Shown here: positions 45,853 to 56,265 of the stretch, in pieces
Layout: each line of letters begins with the position of its first letter
Position numbering within the stretch: position 1 is the stretch's first letter
NCBI GenBank assembly: GCA_035610835.1
Contig: CM069455.1
Coordinates: 22,734,264-22,798,263, forward strand
Length of the DNA stretch: 64,000 nt
DNA from: Ophiura sarsii
Taxonomy: Eukaryota > Echinodermata > Ophiuroidea > Amphilepidida > Ophiuridae
Reading direction: 5' to 3'
Notes under the pieces: model-generated
Seen by the model: the letters and a program-made list of their open reading frames with translations, nothing else
What the model was told of the DNA's origin: nothing
Databases searched by the model: none
Made by a program: the position numbers and the translations under genes

Positions 45853-47238
45853 CACTGCAAAAAGGTTGCTTAAATATTTACTCAACATTTTACACAACGT
45901 TGTTGAAGTATGCAACCGCTTAACAGTTGCGTAAAATTTACCCAACTACCGTTGGATAACATGTTTTCACCAACAGTTGAACAATTCCAGTTACTCAGCA
46001 GTTGCACAATTTTAATTACACAACAGTTGGGTATTATTAATTAACCATTTGTTGGGCATTTTGTGACTGTTGCTTAATTTGTGAATTGTTTTCATTATAT
46101 ATTGAGCATTTTTGTCTAGCAACTGTTGCTTAATTTATCAAAATATAGCCATATGTTGGGTATTTTATTTGTGTCAAGTTTTTATTATATATTGAGCATT
46201 TTTGTATAGCAACACGCGGTAGGCAAAATAATGTGAATTCTGGGCGATGCAGCTACATACATCACTTGCTCCCGGTAGTGAACCGGTAACTTGTAATGGG
46301 AATTCTAGGCGATGCAGCAGAGCTACATACACTATTACCGTTCGGTAGTGAATCTGTTATTTATTTTAACATGTTATTAAACTATAGGCTTATACGTGAT
46401 ATCTGACATCTCTTATCAATGGTGTTATTACTGTGTGAACGTTTGCCAAACGTAGTCTTGCTATCTGGGTATGAAGGTATAAATAGTCCATATTATATAA
46501 TACATAAACATATTTATGTGATTCTTTTGGTGCAAAATAGATCACATGACTTGAACTATTCAGTATATGTCCATATCGTGTATTTTTTGGCTATAAAAAT
46601 TCGACTATTCAATAATACGTCGCTATAACACCGTTGAAATGATATTCATAACAAATATATGTCAAACAAGGATGGCACTTTAAAACTATTTGTCAGTGTA
46701 TTCCGTTTTGGATGCCAAGACAGAATAAATCTAATTGTGGCGCTGCAAAAAGGTTGCTTGAATATTTACTCAACATTTTACCCAACGTTGTTCAAGTATG
46801 CAACCGCTCAACCGTTGGATAACATGTTTTCACCAATAGTTGAACAATTCTAGTTACTCAAAAGTTAGGCAATTATATTCACCCAACAGTTGTTCAAGTA
46901 TGCAACAGCTCACGAAATTGGCTTTTTTGGACAACACTTGCCTAAAATTTACATGTGCGTAACTTGCATCAACTATGGCGTGATTGTCCTCAATGCTCAT
47001 CTATCATGCAACAGTTGCCAAAGTGTAATATTTTTACGCAACATATTTTAGCAACAGAAACAGTTTCCACCAACATTTTAAGGACATTGTTTTCGACGAA
47101 TTGCTCAACGCTGGGGATTTTTTACTTTTATACAACGCCTAACATTCTACATATATTGAATGAATTTTAATCAACACGTCAACCAACGGATGATAAAAGT
47201 ACTTTTAGCAACGTATTTTAAGCAACCTTTTTGCAGTG
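45853..47238. mobile_element. TA-flanked element, CACTGCAAAAAGGTTGC ends, with internal second copy
   Basis: CACTGCAAAAAGGTTGCTTA at the left is mirrored at 47238; TA borders both sides (45851-45852 and 47239-47240). At 46741 a second left end (CGCTGCAAAAAGGTTGCTTG) begins and repeats the first ~100 bp, so one copy is nested in or fused with another. The interior is full of CAACAGTTG / CAACTGTTG words. A relative lies at 55457-56265. TA targets suggest a Tc1/mariner-type source. Confidence 0.75.
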
Positions 47239-47462
47239 TATAATAAACGCGCAGTCGAAAATTGCGCTTGCTTTGTACACCATTAGTATTACTGCTTTTT
47301 ACACGTTAACCACGAAAACTGTATAAAACATGGGTTTCATGAGACCTGTATCATTTTTACACGTTAAATAATATGGAAATGAGTTTGTAAAGAAAATACT
47401 TGTAAAGAAAGATCCCTCCTGACGGAAAACTATAGACTGTAAAAAGGTATGGAAAAACAGCG

Positions 47463-47552
47463 TTAGTCATTAAACCCATTTATACAGAAAATTTACGAAA
47501 CACACACAAATTTTGCATAATTCGACGCTGGCAGCCTATGATGCTCAGCATT
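47463..47552 (-). repeat. Terminal repeat B2 of the Ngaro-type element
   Basis: Identical to B1 over 90 bp. It ends the element on this side. The 365 bp between B2 and A2 (47553-47917) contain no recognised gene; an open frame across it has no domain features. Confidence 0.85.
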
Positions 47553-47917
47553 ATTATTTTTACATCAAATAATAATATAACACTATGTGTACATACAAAA
47601 AAGCATTATATGCTGTGTAAATTTACACTAATACAGAGCCCGGGACACCTGTCTTATAAAACCCTGACCTATTGCCTGTTGAACGCGAGCTACGAAAAAC
47701 CACAAAAGCCTGGATATGTTGGAAAAAATGGAAACGTAGACCCGAGCAATGCAGTTCAACGCTCTCAGGCTAGCTTGGCAATAGTCACCAACCCTTGTTT
47801 AATGAAACGATCAAAATTCGGAAACCCACCCGACAACCAGCCAATTAATATGATAATGACAATAATGACAATATGGATACTCTCCTCACAAACATGTGAA
47901 TTCAATGATTATACAAA

Positions 47918-48091
47918 AAACAAATTTAACGTGTAAGTCAGGCTGCAAGCGATTGTGAAGTGACTCTTACACGTTACCATTCAAAAAGCCCTCTCATTCA
48001 TACACCAGTGCCCTCACTAAATTCATTAACATAACAATACTAAAATAGAATTATTCTAATTCGTGCGGTACTCAACCGATTAAATCAATAT
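47918..48091 (-). repeat. Internal repeat A2 of the Ngaro-type element
   Basis: A direct repeat of A1, adjoining B1 without a gap. The few differences from A1 (for example CACTAAATTC against CACTGAATTC) show some age since insertion or imperfect templating. Confidence 0.85.
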
Positions 48092-48182
48092 TTAGTCATT
48101 AAACCCATTTATACAGAAAATTTACGAAACACACACAAATTTTGCATAATTCGACGCTGGCAGCCTATGATGCTCAGCATTT
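48092..48182 (-). repeat. Internal repeat B1 of the Ngaro-type element
   Basis: The 90 bp beginning TTAGTCATTAAACCCATTTA (plus strand) are identical to B2 at 47463-47552. It begins 23 bp after the recombinase stop codon and directly adjoins A2. Confidence 0.85.
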
Positions 48183-48205
48183 GAATACAAAGAATGGGCA
48201 AGCGA

Positions 48206-49315
48206 TTAAATCCCAAGAGATTTTGATACAGAAATTAGATGATTGAAATTATCCTGAACATAGCCGTCTTTGGCTGATTCAGATTTCCAGCGCCCATGGC
48301 GCTTAAACAGGCGATCTGGAACTCCTGCATTGGCTGCCGCTGAGGCGCCACCAGCTCTCAGGCTGTGAACGCAATATTTCGACACGTCCCCTACGAGGGG
48401 TTCCAGAGCTTCTAAAATAAGCTCTCTGACTCTGGAATATGACATTGGCTGGTTGTCTTTTCTTAATACATACCCAATTTTGGATTTTAAAACATTTCTA
48501 AATACATAAGAGGAACTATCATATAAGGATATATTTGCAAGATTCAAATAGAGTTCCAACATGTGGACAGGGCAAGTGTTCAATGAAGACCTTGATATTA
48601 TCACGGATGCTCCTTGTCTATATTGATCGGTCTTACTGTTCTCGATGAGAATTGATACATGCGAATCTGTGAAAGTTAGGTGACCAACTTTGATTTGGAC
48701 TATCTCTCTAAATCTTAAAAATCCAGCGTATCCAACGAGGCATATCGCGAGTGTTCTGATGTGCATCAAATGTGATACTGATTTATCAGCTCCGTGTAAA
48801 GTGACTAACTTGGCTAATAGCTCAGGTGTGATAGGTTCTTTCTTAATGACAGATTTTGATAATCTGCGTTTACAGCCCTCTGCTGTGTTAATAACCAACA
48901 TTGATTTTGTAGGATCTGGATAATTGGCCAATTTATGTGCCCAGCTGATGGCAGATAAACTATTGGAAATGGGTGATGGTGATGTAGAGGTTTTTCCAAT
49001 ATGGACTAAATAGAGAGATAAAATGGTAGGATCAGCTGGTAACGGTAATTTATTGTGCAATTCGCACCAGTTTTTCCATCGAGAAAATGTTGAACCATAC
49101 TGTTTTACCGTGGATGGCGCCCGGGTTTGTAGAACAATGTCCGGTAATTCTGCTGACAGATTTATTAGTTCTTGGTCTCCATGGACTTTATTATTCAGTT
49201 CTTTCCATGGCTGGCTGTTGAAGATGAGCTGGAATTTAAATAATAGGATAGCATTACCAACATGACCATAGGATGAAAAATGTATGATTACATAAATACT
49301 TTTTGACTGACAAAA
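48206..49315 (-). CDS. Tyrosine recombinase of the Ngaro-type element
   Basis: The frame is open from about 49315; its first ATG is at 49060, but homologous-looking sequence (TRAPSTVKQYGSTFSRWKNWCEL, the N-terminal core-binding domain) lies upstream of that ATG, so translation probably starts by frameshift or readthrough from the preceding frame. Counting from the ATG, the catalytic set is Arg116 or Arg118 (GFLRFREI), Lys143, His232 and Arg235 (HSLRAGG), His255 (or Trp258, HGRW) and the nucleophile Tyr267 (KDGYV). All are present with no stop codon, making this the best-preserved protein of the element. It would insert the circular DNA copy into the genome. Confidence 0.88.
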   Translation of the reverse strand, partial: FCQSKSIYVIIHFSSYGHVGNAILLFKFQLIFNSQPWKELNNKVHGDQELINLSAELPDIVLQTRAPSTVKQYGSTFSRWKNWCELHNKLPLPADPTILSLYLVHIGKTSTSPSPISNSLSAISWAHKLANYPDPTKSMLVINTAEGCKRRLSKSVIKKEPITPELLAKLVTLHGADKSVSHLMHIRTLAICLVGYAGFLRFREIVQIKVGHLTFTDSHVSILIENSKTDQYRQGASVIISRSSLNTCPVHMLELYLNLANISLYDSSSYVFRNVLKSKIGYVLRKDNQPMSYSRVRELILEALEPLVGDVSKYCVHSLRAGGASAAANAGVPDRLFKRHGRWKSESAKDGYVQDNFNHLISVSKSLGI

Positions 49316-49323
49316 TTAACATA

Positions 49324-52233
49324 TCAAGAATGCTCAAATCTTATAGCCAGTATGACACTGTGCGTAATTGTTCTGACAAACTTAGAATTAGGACCACGTC
49401 CTTCCCTAAATAAGGGATGTGGATGGAAAAATTCCACGACTTCTGAAATCTCTTGTCTTGGTGTATTCCCATCTGGGAACAAAAGAGCCCAAAAGGGGGC
49501 TGACTGCCATGCAGGACATATCAAAGTACCTGCGGATCTGCTACTTAGCAGATGTAATATAACTCTGGGGATCAAATGAATGGGAGGGACCAGCCAATTG
49601 TTTTCATTCTATTGTGAATGCATCAATAGCTTCGGTCCCTGGATTCCAAAATCTAGAATTGAAACGACGGACTTTCGTGTTATAATAACTGGCAAACCGA
49701 TCAATTGTATGGGGTCCCCATTTACTTTCAAGGTTATGAAACATTTCATCTGACACTTGCCAATCATTAGCATCAACAATTTTGCTGAGAAAGTCAGCTC
49801 TGTCATTCTGTGACCTGGGGATCCATTCCATTTCCAGGAAAATACCATGCCTCACGCATGTACGACAAATCTCCATGACTATAACCTGTAAATCTTGTTT
49901 CATGCTACCATGATCAACTATCTTCGCCACTGCCTGGTTGTCGGTAAACCACTTGACTCGTGCATGCTGTAAATTTCTGAACTGAGATTTCAACACTAAA
50001 TCAACTGCTTTCAGCTCACGCCATGTAGAACTTAATCCCTTTTCAATGATTGACCACTGACCATGACTGACTTGATCGTCAGTATCAACAATGTAGCCGC
50101 CGAAACCCGTGGCGCTGGCATCAGAGTAAACAATCTTGGAACAACTGGGTACAAAATTTATTGGAGTGGAAGATAAATGATCAATATTGAAAAACCAAAA
50201 GTATAACTCCTCCTGTGTTTTCCATGAAAGTATTACCTTGGAATTCCATGATAATCTTGAATCGATGTCGCAATGCATGGATTTAGTCATAATTCTGCTC
50301 ATGGACCCAACAGCCAAGTAAGAGGAAATAATCTTTCCAGTAACACTTGCTAACTTTCTGACGTCTACCCAAACAGGCCTACACACCTGTTTGTCTCTGC
50401 GATGAGACAATTTCAGGACGTCCTGAATACCTTCTTTGATACTGGAAATACGTCTGTTAGGGAGAATTAATAAACCTTTTCTCAAATTTATTTCAAAACC
50501 TAACCACTCCGTCTCTGAGACGGGATTCCATACGCTTTTCTGTACGTTAGGAACGAAACCAGGGGTATGCCAGTGAGCTTGCCGATCGGGTCCACTTTTA
50601 AATGAAAATTTGGTCAGCATAGAACTGGTGGCGCTATACTGATCAGGCGTGATTGTAGCAGACGACACGACGCTGGCCACGCGTCTCTCAGACGACCCAA
50701 TATGTCAACGGGAGTGCACTATTTTGAATTATTTTTAACAGTCATCGCCCGGTTAACGATGACAATTCTTATAATTATGATGAATTTGCCAAAATGATAA
50801 GATTAACATTCGCGATTACGTGTTATTCACCTTATTCATTACGTATTCAACATTTAGGTTTCGCGTGGCCACCGTCGTCTGTGTAAATCCATAACGCCCT
50901 CAAACCTATGCTGACCAAATATTACGTTAAACCTGGTTAAACACTGTTAAACGCGTTCAACGCCGGTCACCGACACATTCCGATGATTACCATAATTTAT
51001 GTGATTTATGCAAACGGCCCCGTTTTCGCTACGTGTGTTAGTATAGGACTTTCCTATCCCAAAATTAATAGTATCCCTGACGAAACCTGCATTAATCAAA
51101 TCAGATTTGACCTCAGCACTGTGCACACTTGCTTTCTGAAAGCTATCTGCATAACCCAATCCATCGTCAAGAAAAACAACAATACTTTTACCTTCGCTCC
51201 TCCACTTCTTTACAAGTGGTCTGACCACTTTAGTAAACACATATGGTGCGGATGACAATCCAAAGGGAAGAACCTTAAACTTGAAGAAGGACAATTTGCC
51301 ATTAACTATCCAACTGAAACCAAGACATTTCTGAGATTCGGGACGTATAGAAACATGGTGGTAGCCCGATTTTAGATCGAACTGAAACATGAGACCATGA
51401 CGTTTTAAGAAAATGAGTGCTGTACGAAGATCCTCGTATTTCACAGACTGTTTCCACAAATACTTATTTGGAATTCTCAAATCAAGAATTAGCCTCTTCT
51501 TACCTGTTCTCTGGATAGAAACAGACAATGGGTTAACAATATAAGGTTGTTCTGAACATTCAATAACACAACCAGACTGTAACAAATCTGTAATAGCGGT
51601 AGACACGAACTCGCTATTCCGATAGGCGGACATGTTGTTTACTCTATTTACTTGAGTGTTTCTAGATATTGATGGTGAACGAGACGGTGTTTGATAAAAT
51701 GGGATTAGATAACCGTATTCAACTATCTCTAAAACGAAAGAATTTGCATTAATGGAACGCCAAAAATCAACATGCTTATTTAAACGACCAGCGACTTTAA
51801 TATTACAAGAGTCACTATTTTCTTCGTATTCAAAATAATCATTTGTAAACGTACAATAATCAATCTCAGAATACTCAACTTTGCACACACCATCTCTTGG
51901 TTTATTCTTGACTTTGGCGGATGAATTACATGGCACCCTTGGATTTGTAACTGGTGGAGCTGGCTTGATTACTGTTATCTGATCTCTTTCCCGTGATGAA
52001 CGGACAAGCACTTCTCCAATGACTCGTATCTCCGCAGCTGAAACATGGCTGTGATGTTGAGGGAAAACGCCGGGCATTCCGAAAATACTGCTGATGACCC
52101 ATAGCAGGAGGAGGATTAGACACGGTGGCCGGGATATTACCCCTGAAGCGCTTTGATGCATTTCCAGCTTTAGATGAAGCTTTGAGTTTTCTCGATGCTC
52201 TGCCTTCAGCTCTGGCGATTTTCTTGTCGTCAT
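49324..52233 (-). pseudogene. Reverse transcriptase / RNase H polyprotein, interrupted
   Basis: The polymerase frame runs from 52233 (the first ~100 codons overlap gag) and contains RLILDLR, FQFDLKSGYHH (Asp286), LPFGLSSAP (322-330) and the catalytic FLDD (354-357). It breaks at residue 385 where a 520-bp insertion begins, and resumes at 50559 with GFVPNVQKSVW. RNase H follows with YSDAS (Asp187 of that frame), WRELKAV (Glu222) and FTDNQA (Asp247). A further frameshift near 49600 separates the C-terminal stretch (IPRVILHLLSSR..., to 49324). Catalytic residues are intact, but the protein cannot be made whole. It would copy the element's RNA into DNA. Confidence 0.88.
50560..51079. mobile_element. 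hAT-like MITE inserted in the reverse transcriptase
   Basis: CAGGGGTA at 50560 and TATCCCTG ending at 51079 are short inverted ends. ACGAAAC (ACGAAACC if the shared C is counted) borders both sides (50553-50559 and 51080-51086), a 7-8-bp target duplication as made by hAT. Excision of the element with one copy of the duplication joins the two halves of the polymerase frame at the GFV codons. The interior contains the ATTCGCGATTACGTG word shared with 36914, 37504 and 43700. Confidence 0.8.
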
Positions 52234-52634
52234 CCGAATCTTGGGCCAACTCGTTTGACTCGTACTCTTCGACTGTAGCCCAACCAGATGGACTTGAATC
52301 TGCTAGTCTGATGAGCTTCTGACGGTGAGCAATGAGATTTTTGGCTTTCTCAATAAGCTCACTGATTTCAGCTGGATTGATAGCTTTCTCAGCTTGAGAC
52401 AGGAGCTCGTTTATAGAGCTGTAAAAGTTATATTGTTTTTTGTGCCCTTGTCTTTTCCAACTTATCTTGGTTGAAGACTCTGCTGACCTCAATTTCTCCT
52501 CGAAATTAAATTTCCGCTATCTTCTCATTTACTGATGTTTTCTGGTTTGCCTGGAATGACTGGAGAAGATTAATAATGTCCTCTCTCGTAGTAGGTTGAG
52601 ATTCAGTCGGTTCTTTGAACTGTGGTGAAGACAT
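51926..52634 (-). pseudogene. gag-like protein of the Ngaro-type element, one frameshift
   Basis: The start codon at 52634 opens MSSPQFKEPTESQPTTRED; after about 43 codons an extra T near 52505 shifts the frame, and the protein continues as a 188-residue frame ending at 51926. The second part has the basic GHKKQYNFYSSINELL segment common in gag proteins of DIRS-like elements, a Lys/Arg-rich middle, and a zinc knuckle (Cys150, Cys153, His158, Cys163 of that frame; CX2CX4HX4C). It is expected to bind the element's RNA. Its end overlaps the frame of the next protein. Confidence 0.8.
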
Positions 52635-52677
52635 AATACCAGTGGATAAATAAAGATGGCGACGTGATACACGCGAG

Positions 52678-52851
52678 AAACAAATTTAACGTGTAAGTCA
52701 GGCTGCAAGCGATTGTGAAGTGACTCTTACACGTTACCATTCAAAAAGCCCTCTCATTCATACACCAGTGCCCTCACTGAATTCATTAACATAACAATAC
52801 TAAAATAGATTTATTTTAATTCGTGCGGTACTCAACCGAATAAATCAATAT
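52678..52851 (-). repeat. Terminal repeat A1 of the Ngaro-type element
   Basis: This 174-bp sequence, beginning (on the plus strand) AAACAAATTTAACGTGTAAG and ending AATCAATAT, matches A2 at 47918-48091 with about six differences. It lies upstream of gag and should hold the promoter. Confidence 0.85.
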
Positions 52852-53244
52852 GTTTCTAATGGTGCAGTGAGAACAATCCTGGGAGTCTTGTTTGTCATCC
52901 TCCCTGACGCCAGACGTCTGCCCGACGCGACACCACCAATCCGGCTTTAAGGTAAAATAATATAAAAAAATATATAAATATTTTTAAACAAGTTTATCGT
53001 CCTCACAGGAGGCCCTTCTTTTCTTTAAAAAAACCCACTGGTCGGCAAAATCGCCCCTGTTTGCGGTAAACTATAGAGAACCTTAAAAAGAAGGAGGCCT
53101 CTTTAAATTGTGTTTATTTCATGGTTCAGAGGGGTTGGTTGGTCACCACAAAACCTACTTAAAATGCGTATAAAAAAGAAGGAAAGCTGTTACAACATAT
53201 CAAATTCTGAAACACCTGAACCAAAAAGTTGTGAATGAAATAAC
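52852..53244. other. Unassigned stretch
   Basis: No gene is seen. AGGAGGCCCTTCTTTTC-like and AAGAAGGAGGCCTCTTT words near 53010 and 53088 form a loose inverted pair, a possible small MITE. Confidence 0.3.
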
Positions 53245-53520
53245 GCAACCCTACTACAAAAAGACCTTGACAACCTAGCCAAGTGGGAAAAGAAGTGGCA
53301 AATGAAATGTAATACAGACAAATGTTTACACTTAAATCACATGCATACTTGGGGGTTGAAATATCAAATAATCTTAAATGGAATAAACAAATTAGCTGCC
53401 AATGGAAACAGGTCACTAGGTTTCATCAAAAGTAACCTACACTCGTGCACAACTGACAGTCCGCTCAACTCTAGAATACAGCTCTTCGGTTTAGGAGCAA
53501 AAACAGTCATAAAAAGGTAA
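53245..53520 (+). pseudogene. CR1/Jockey-like LINE fragment
   Basis: The translation gives ATLLQKDLDNLAKWEKKWQMKCNTDKC, then NRSLGFIKSNLHSCTTDS. This is the segment after the reverse transcriptase catalytic site (W.MKFN..KC and LGFI.RNL motifs). From 53464 it runs into about 100 bp that also occur at 43324-43428 (CTCTAGAATACAGCTCTTCG...), so that last part is a separate repeat. Confidence 0.7.
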
Positions 53521-53576
53521 CTATACAGGTAATAAATGGGATTTTAACTCTAAAAATATTGATCCTACCTAAATAT

Positions 53577-54573
53577 AATGAATTATAAAGTTGTTGAAAA
53601 ATGTATCTTCTTTAATTAGAGAATAATGACTGCGTAACAACTGTTTTCGTGAATTTGTTTTAAAATCAGAGGTTTTTGTTCTGGTCTGAGGAATTGTCCC
53701 GAAGGGGCGCAGCCCCCGACGGACAATTCCGAATGACCAGAACAACAACCGCGGATTTCAAAACAAATTCACGAAAACAGTTGTTAAGCAGTCAATATTC
53801 TCATTCATTACTGAAAAAGATGCGTATTTATCCAAATCGTTGATTTGCACCGATATAATCTTGCTAATAATTAATTAGTTTTTATTTATTTTGTCCACCC
53901 CTTCTTAGTTATTGAAACAGCCCAAGTCGGGTCATCCCCTCATTAACATTTTTATCATTCAACCAATCAGAAATAAGCTTTGATCGTTTTTCCTCATAAC
54001 TCATTGAATATTCAGTTTAGGGGCGTGAGGCGTTAATTTGATTGGTCGGTCAATGAGCAAAACAATCGAATACTTTGGCGCAGTACTTTCGGGCAATTAT
54101 TAGTAACCTGCGCTCGGCGTGCGCGTTCTCATCTAACGATTAATTTTATTGGAACGCGCTTGGTACGCAGCTATCGCGATTATTCATGAAGTAATGAATA
54201 TGAGATATTGCACGCTAGGATTGGGTGATTATTGAGGAAGTGACATTCCAAAATGTAAGGTGAAGTCCGATTTTCATGTTCACATTTTTCTTTTCTACAC
54301 GCGACCCCAGCTACGGGTACATTATCGATTACCGGTAGTGCAATTGGGGATGCATGCGCAGGTTGGATAGTCGGCCGTATTGTTCCGATGGATTAATACG
54401 CCATACACACGCTACCTGTCATACTCACCCCGGTTTGAAAAGTAAAATGTGAAAATGAAATTTTGACTTTACCTTACATCTTGGATTGTCACTTCTTCAA
54501 TATTCAACCGATCATAGCGTGCAATATCTCATATTAAAGAAGATAAATTTCTCAACAACTTTATAATTTAATA
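53577..54573. mobile_element. Foldback element with two internal hairpins
   Basis: The outer ends (AATTATAAAGTTGTTGA... at about 53580 and its complement near 54570) match over about 45 bp including ATCTTCTTTAAT. Inside are two further foldbacks: about 53625-53805, with arms of about 80 bp around a GGGGCGCAGCCCC centre, and 54193-54537, with arms of about 75 bp (GATATTGCACGCTA...). No coding frame is present. Three inverted pairs in one kilobase suggest insertion of related MITEs into each other. Confidence 0.6.
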
Positions 54574-54587
54574 TTGTTAGAGTTAAA

Positions 54588-54773
54588 TTGTTCGTCTGAT
54601 TGCAAGGATTCCAGAAATGATAGTTTTTACCACCTAGAGTGTCTGTTGTACCTCATAAAGGGGTCAAAAGGTCAGATTATATATAGGTCAGTGTATCTTG
54701 ACCTTTTGACCTACACAAAATATTCCTGGTGGTAAAAAAACAACTATTTCTGGAATCCTTGTGATCATACGAA
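54588..54773. repeat. Hairpin repeat
   Basis: TTGTTCGTCTGATTGCAAGG with ATTCCAGAAATGATAG is mirrored by CTATTTCTGGAAT and CCTTGTGATCATACGAACAA. The centre has a second inverted pair (GGTCAAAAGGTCA and TGACCTTTTGACC). A third, single-arm copy lies near 54900-54945. Confidence 0.65.
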
Positions 54774-55456
54774 CAATATGAGATATTGTTTTTCAAAATC
54801 GGAGCAAGTTTAAATTTTGACCCCATATGCAAAAGGTCAACGACCTTTTTACGTTTTACCCGATAACTCGTTAACCAAACATCGGAAGTATGGCAAACTA
54901 TACTTTTTCGGAATCCTTGTGCTCAGCCGAACAATTTGGTGTGCTTTTTAGCTTAATTAAAGCCATTTGAATTTTTGGGCCCCTGTATGGCGGCCATTTT
55001 GGAATTTGCGCTATAAAAGAACATTCCCGTCACTCTCTTAAAATGGTTCTAGTTGACAAATTCACTAAGAAACTAAGGTAGGAGGAAATTGGTCACGGAA
55101 TCCAAGATGATGACTCTACTAAAATGTTAATACATTAAAACAAAGAAGCTATTTTAACTCTTCTCACCATAAACTGGGTGTCATCCGAACATTTCTAGAC
55201 AGAAATGATACCATTGTCACCGAGGATGAAGACAAACTTCGAGAGGAAGAACACATATGGAAAGCGCTCACTACGTACGTGTGGTTATCCAAAGTGGGCA
55301 GTAAACACAGAGTCAAAAAGCGAAGCAAGCAAAAAAGCTTAAAACCACCATAGACAAAAAAAACCCCAAAATGACACTGACAAAATAGAAGGACTAGTGA
55401 CCAGGGTCTTCAAGAAACATGGTTTCTCCATAGCTATGAGACCCCACCAAACTCTA

Positions 55457-56265
55457 CACTGCAAAAAAGTTGCTTAAAATACGTTGCTAAAAGTACTTTT
55501 ATCATCCGTTGGTTGACGTGTTGATTAAAATTTATTCGATATGTAGAAAGTTAGGCGTTGTATAAAAGTAAAAAATCCCCAGCGTTGAGCAATTCATCGA
55601 AAACAATGTCCTTAAGGGAAGTGTCAACCCTAAATATATGAAATTTATCAAGCACTGTAACTTTTAAACTAATAATGTAATATACATAAAAGTATACAGT
55701 TTTTCAAATGAAATGAGTCGGAGAATCCATTTTTGGTATTAAATTTCCCCAAAAATAGTGATTTCTACATTTTTGCCCAACATTTTCAGACAACCTATAA
55801 CAAACTCAGTTTTTGATTAAAAATTTCAATATTTCACCAAAATCATCTAAAGCCAATTATCTAGAAAGCACTCTTTTTTTTTGGCTTAATTTCTTTTAGT
55901 TTTGAAAATATTGACCAAAAAGTGCCAAAAATGTGATTTTTGAGATAAAAAACATTTTTTGGCACTTTTTAGCCCCAAATCATAGCCCCAAAAAAGTGAT
56001 CGGAACATACACCTTTAATAAGAGCCTACAACCAATAAACAATAAAATAAAACACTCAAAAAATGGATAAGAAATGCTCAACAGTTGAGCTGTTGCATAC
56101 TTGAACAACTGTTGAGTGAATATAATTGCCCAACTTTTGAGTAACTAGAACTGTTGGTGAAAACCATCGGTGTTGGGCAAATTTTACTCAACAGTTGAGC
56201 GGTTGCATACTTGAACAACGTTGTGTAAAATGTTGAGTAAATATTAAAGCAACCTTTTTGCAGTG
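55457..56265. mobile_element. TA-flanked MITE, CACTGCAAAAA family, inside the Penelope fragment
   Basis: CACTGCAAAAAAGTTGCTTA at 55457 is mirrored by GCAACCTTTTTGCAGTG ending at 56265. TA lies on both sides (55455-55456 and 56266-56267). Taking the element out joins HQTL and RNML of the interrupted protein. It belongs to the family at 45853-47238 and itself contains another insertion. Confidence 0.85.
55616..56014. mobile_element. Diverged relative of the 31310 element nested in the MITE
   Basis: TTAA lies at both proposed edges (55612-55615 and 56015-56018). The left part follows the 31310 family in AAAAGTATACAGTTTTTCAA and GAGAATCCATTTTTGG. The related element at 47080-47110 shows the uninterrupted site (TTTTAAGGACATTG inverted), which supports the left edge. 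The right edge is less certain. Confidence 0.55.

Larger units (their letters stand above)
47463..52851 (-). mobile_element. Ngaro/PAT-type tyrosine-recombinase retroelement with split direct repeats
   Basis: On the minus strand the order is A1 (52851-52678), gag, RT/RNase H, tyrosine recombinase, B1 (48182-48092), A2 (48091-47918), a 365-bp spacer, and B2 (47552-47463). A1 and A2 are 174-bp direct repeats with a handful of differences; B1 and B2 are identical over 90 bp. This A1-ORFs-B1A2-B2 layout defines the PAT/Ngaro branch of the DIRS order, which integrates through a circular intermediate by site-specific recombination and normally makes no target duplication. All parts are present. The coding part is damaged by two frameshifts and a 520-bp insertion. 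Confidence 0.9.

Noticed and set aside
47538..47936. A 132-residue protein between B2 and A2 of the Ngaro-type element
   Set aside because: It runs across repeat borders, has no known motif and is low in complexity; no support as a gene.
47463..48182. Long terminal repeats of a Gypsy- or Copia-type retrovirus-like element
   Set aside because: The repeats are split (A1...B1A2...B2), no integrase or protease is present, and a tyrosine recombinase takes their place.
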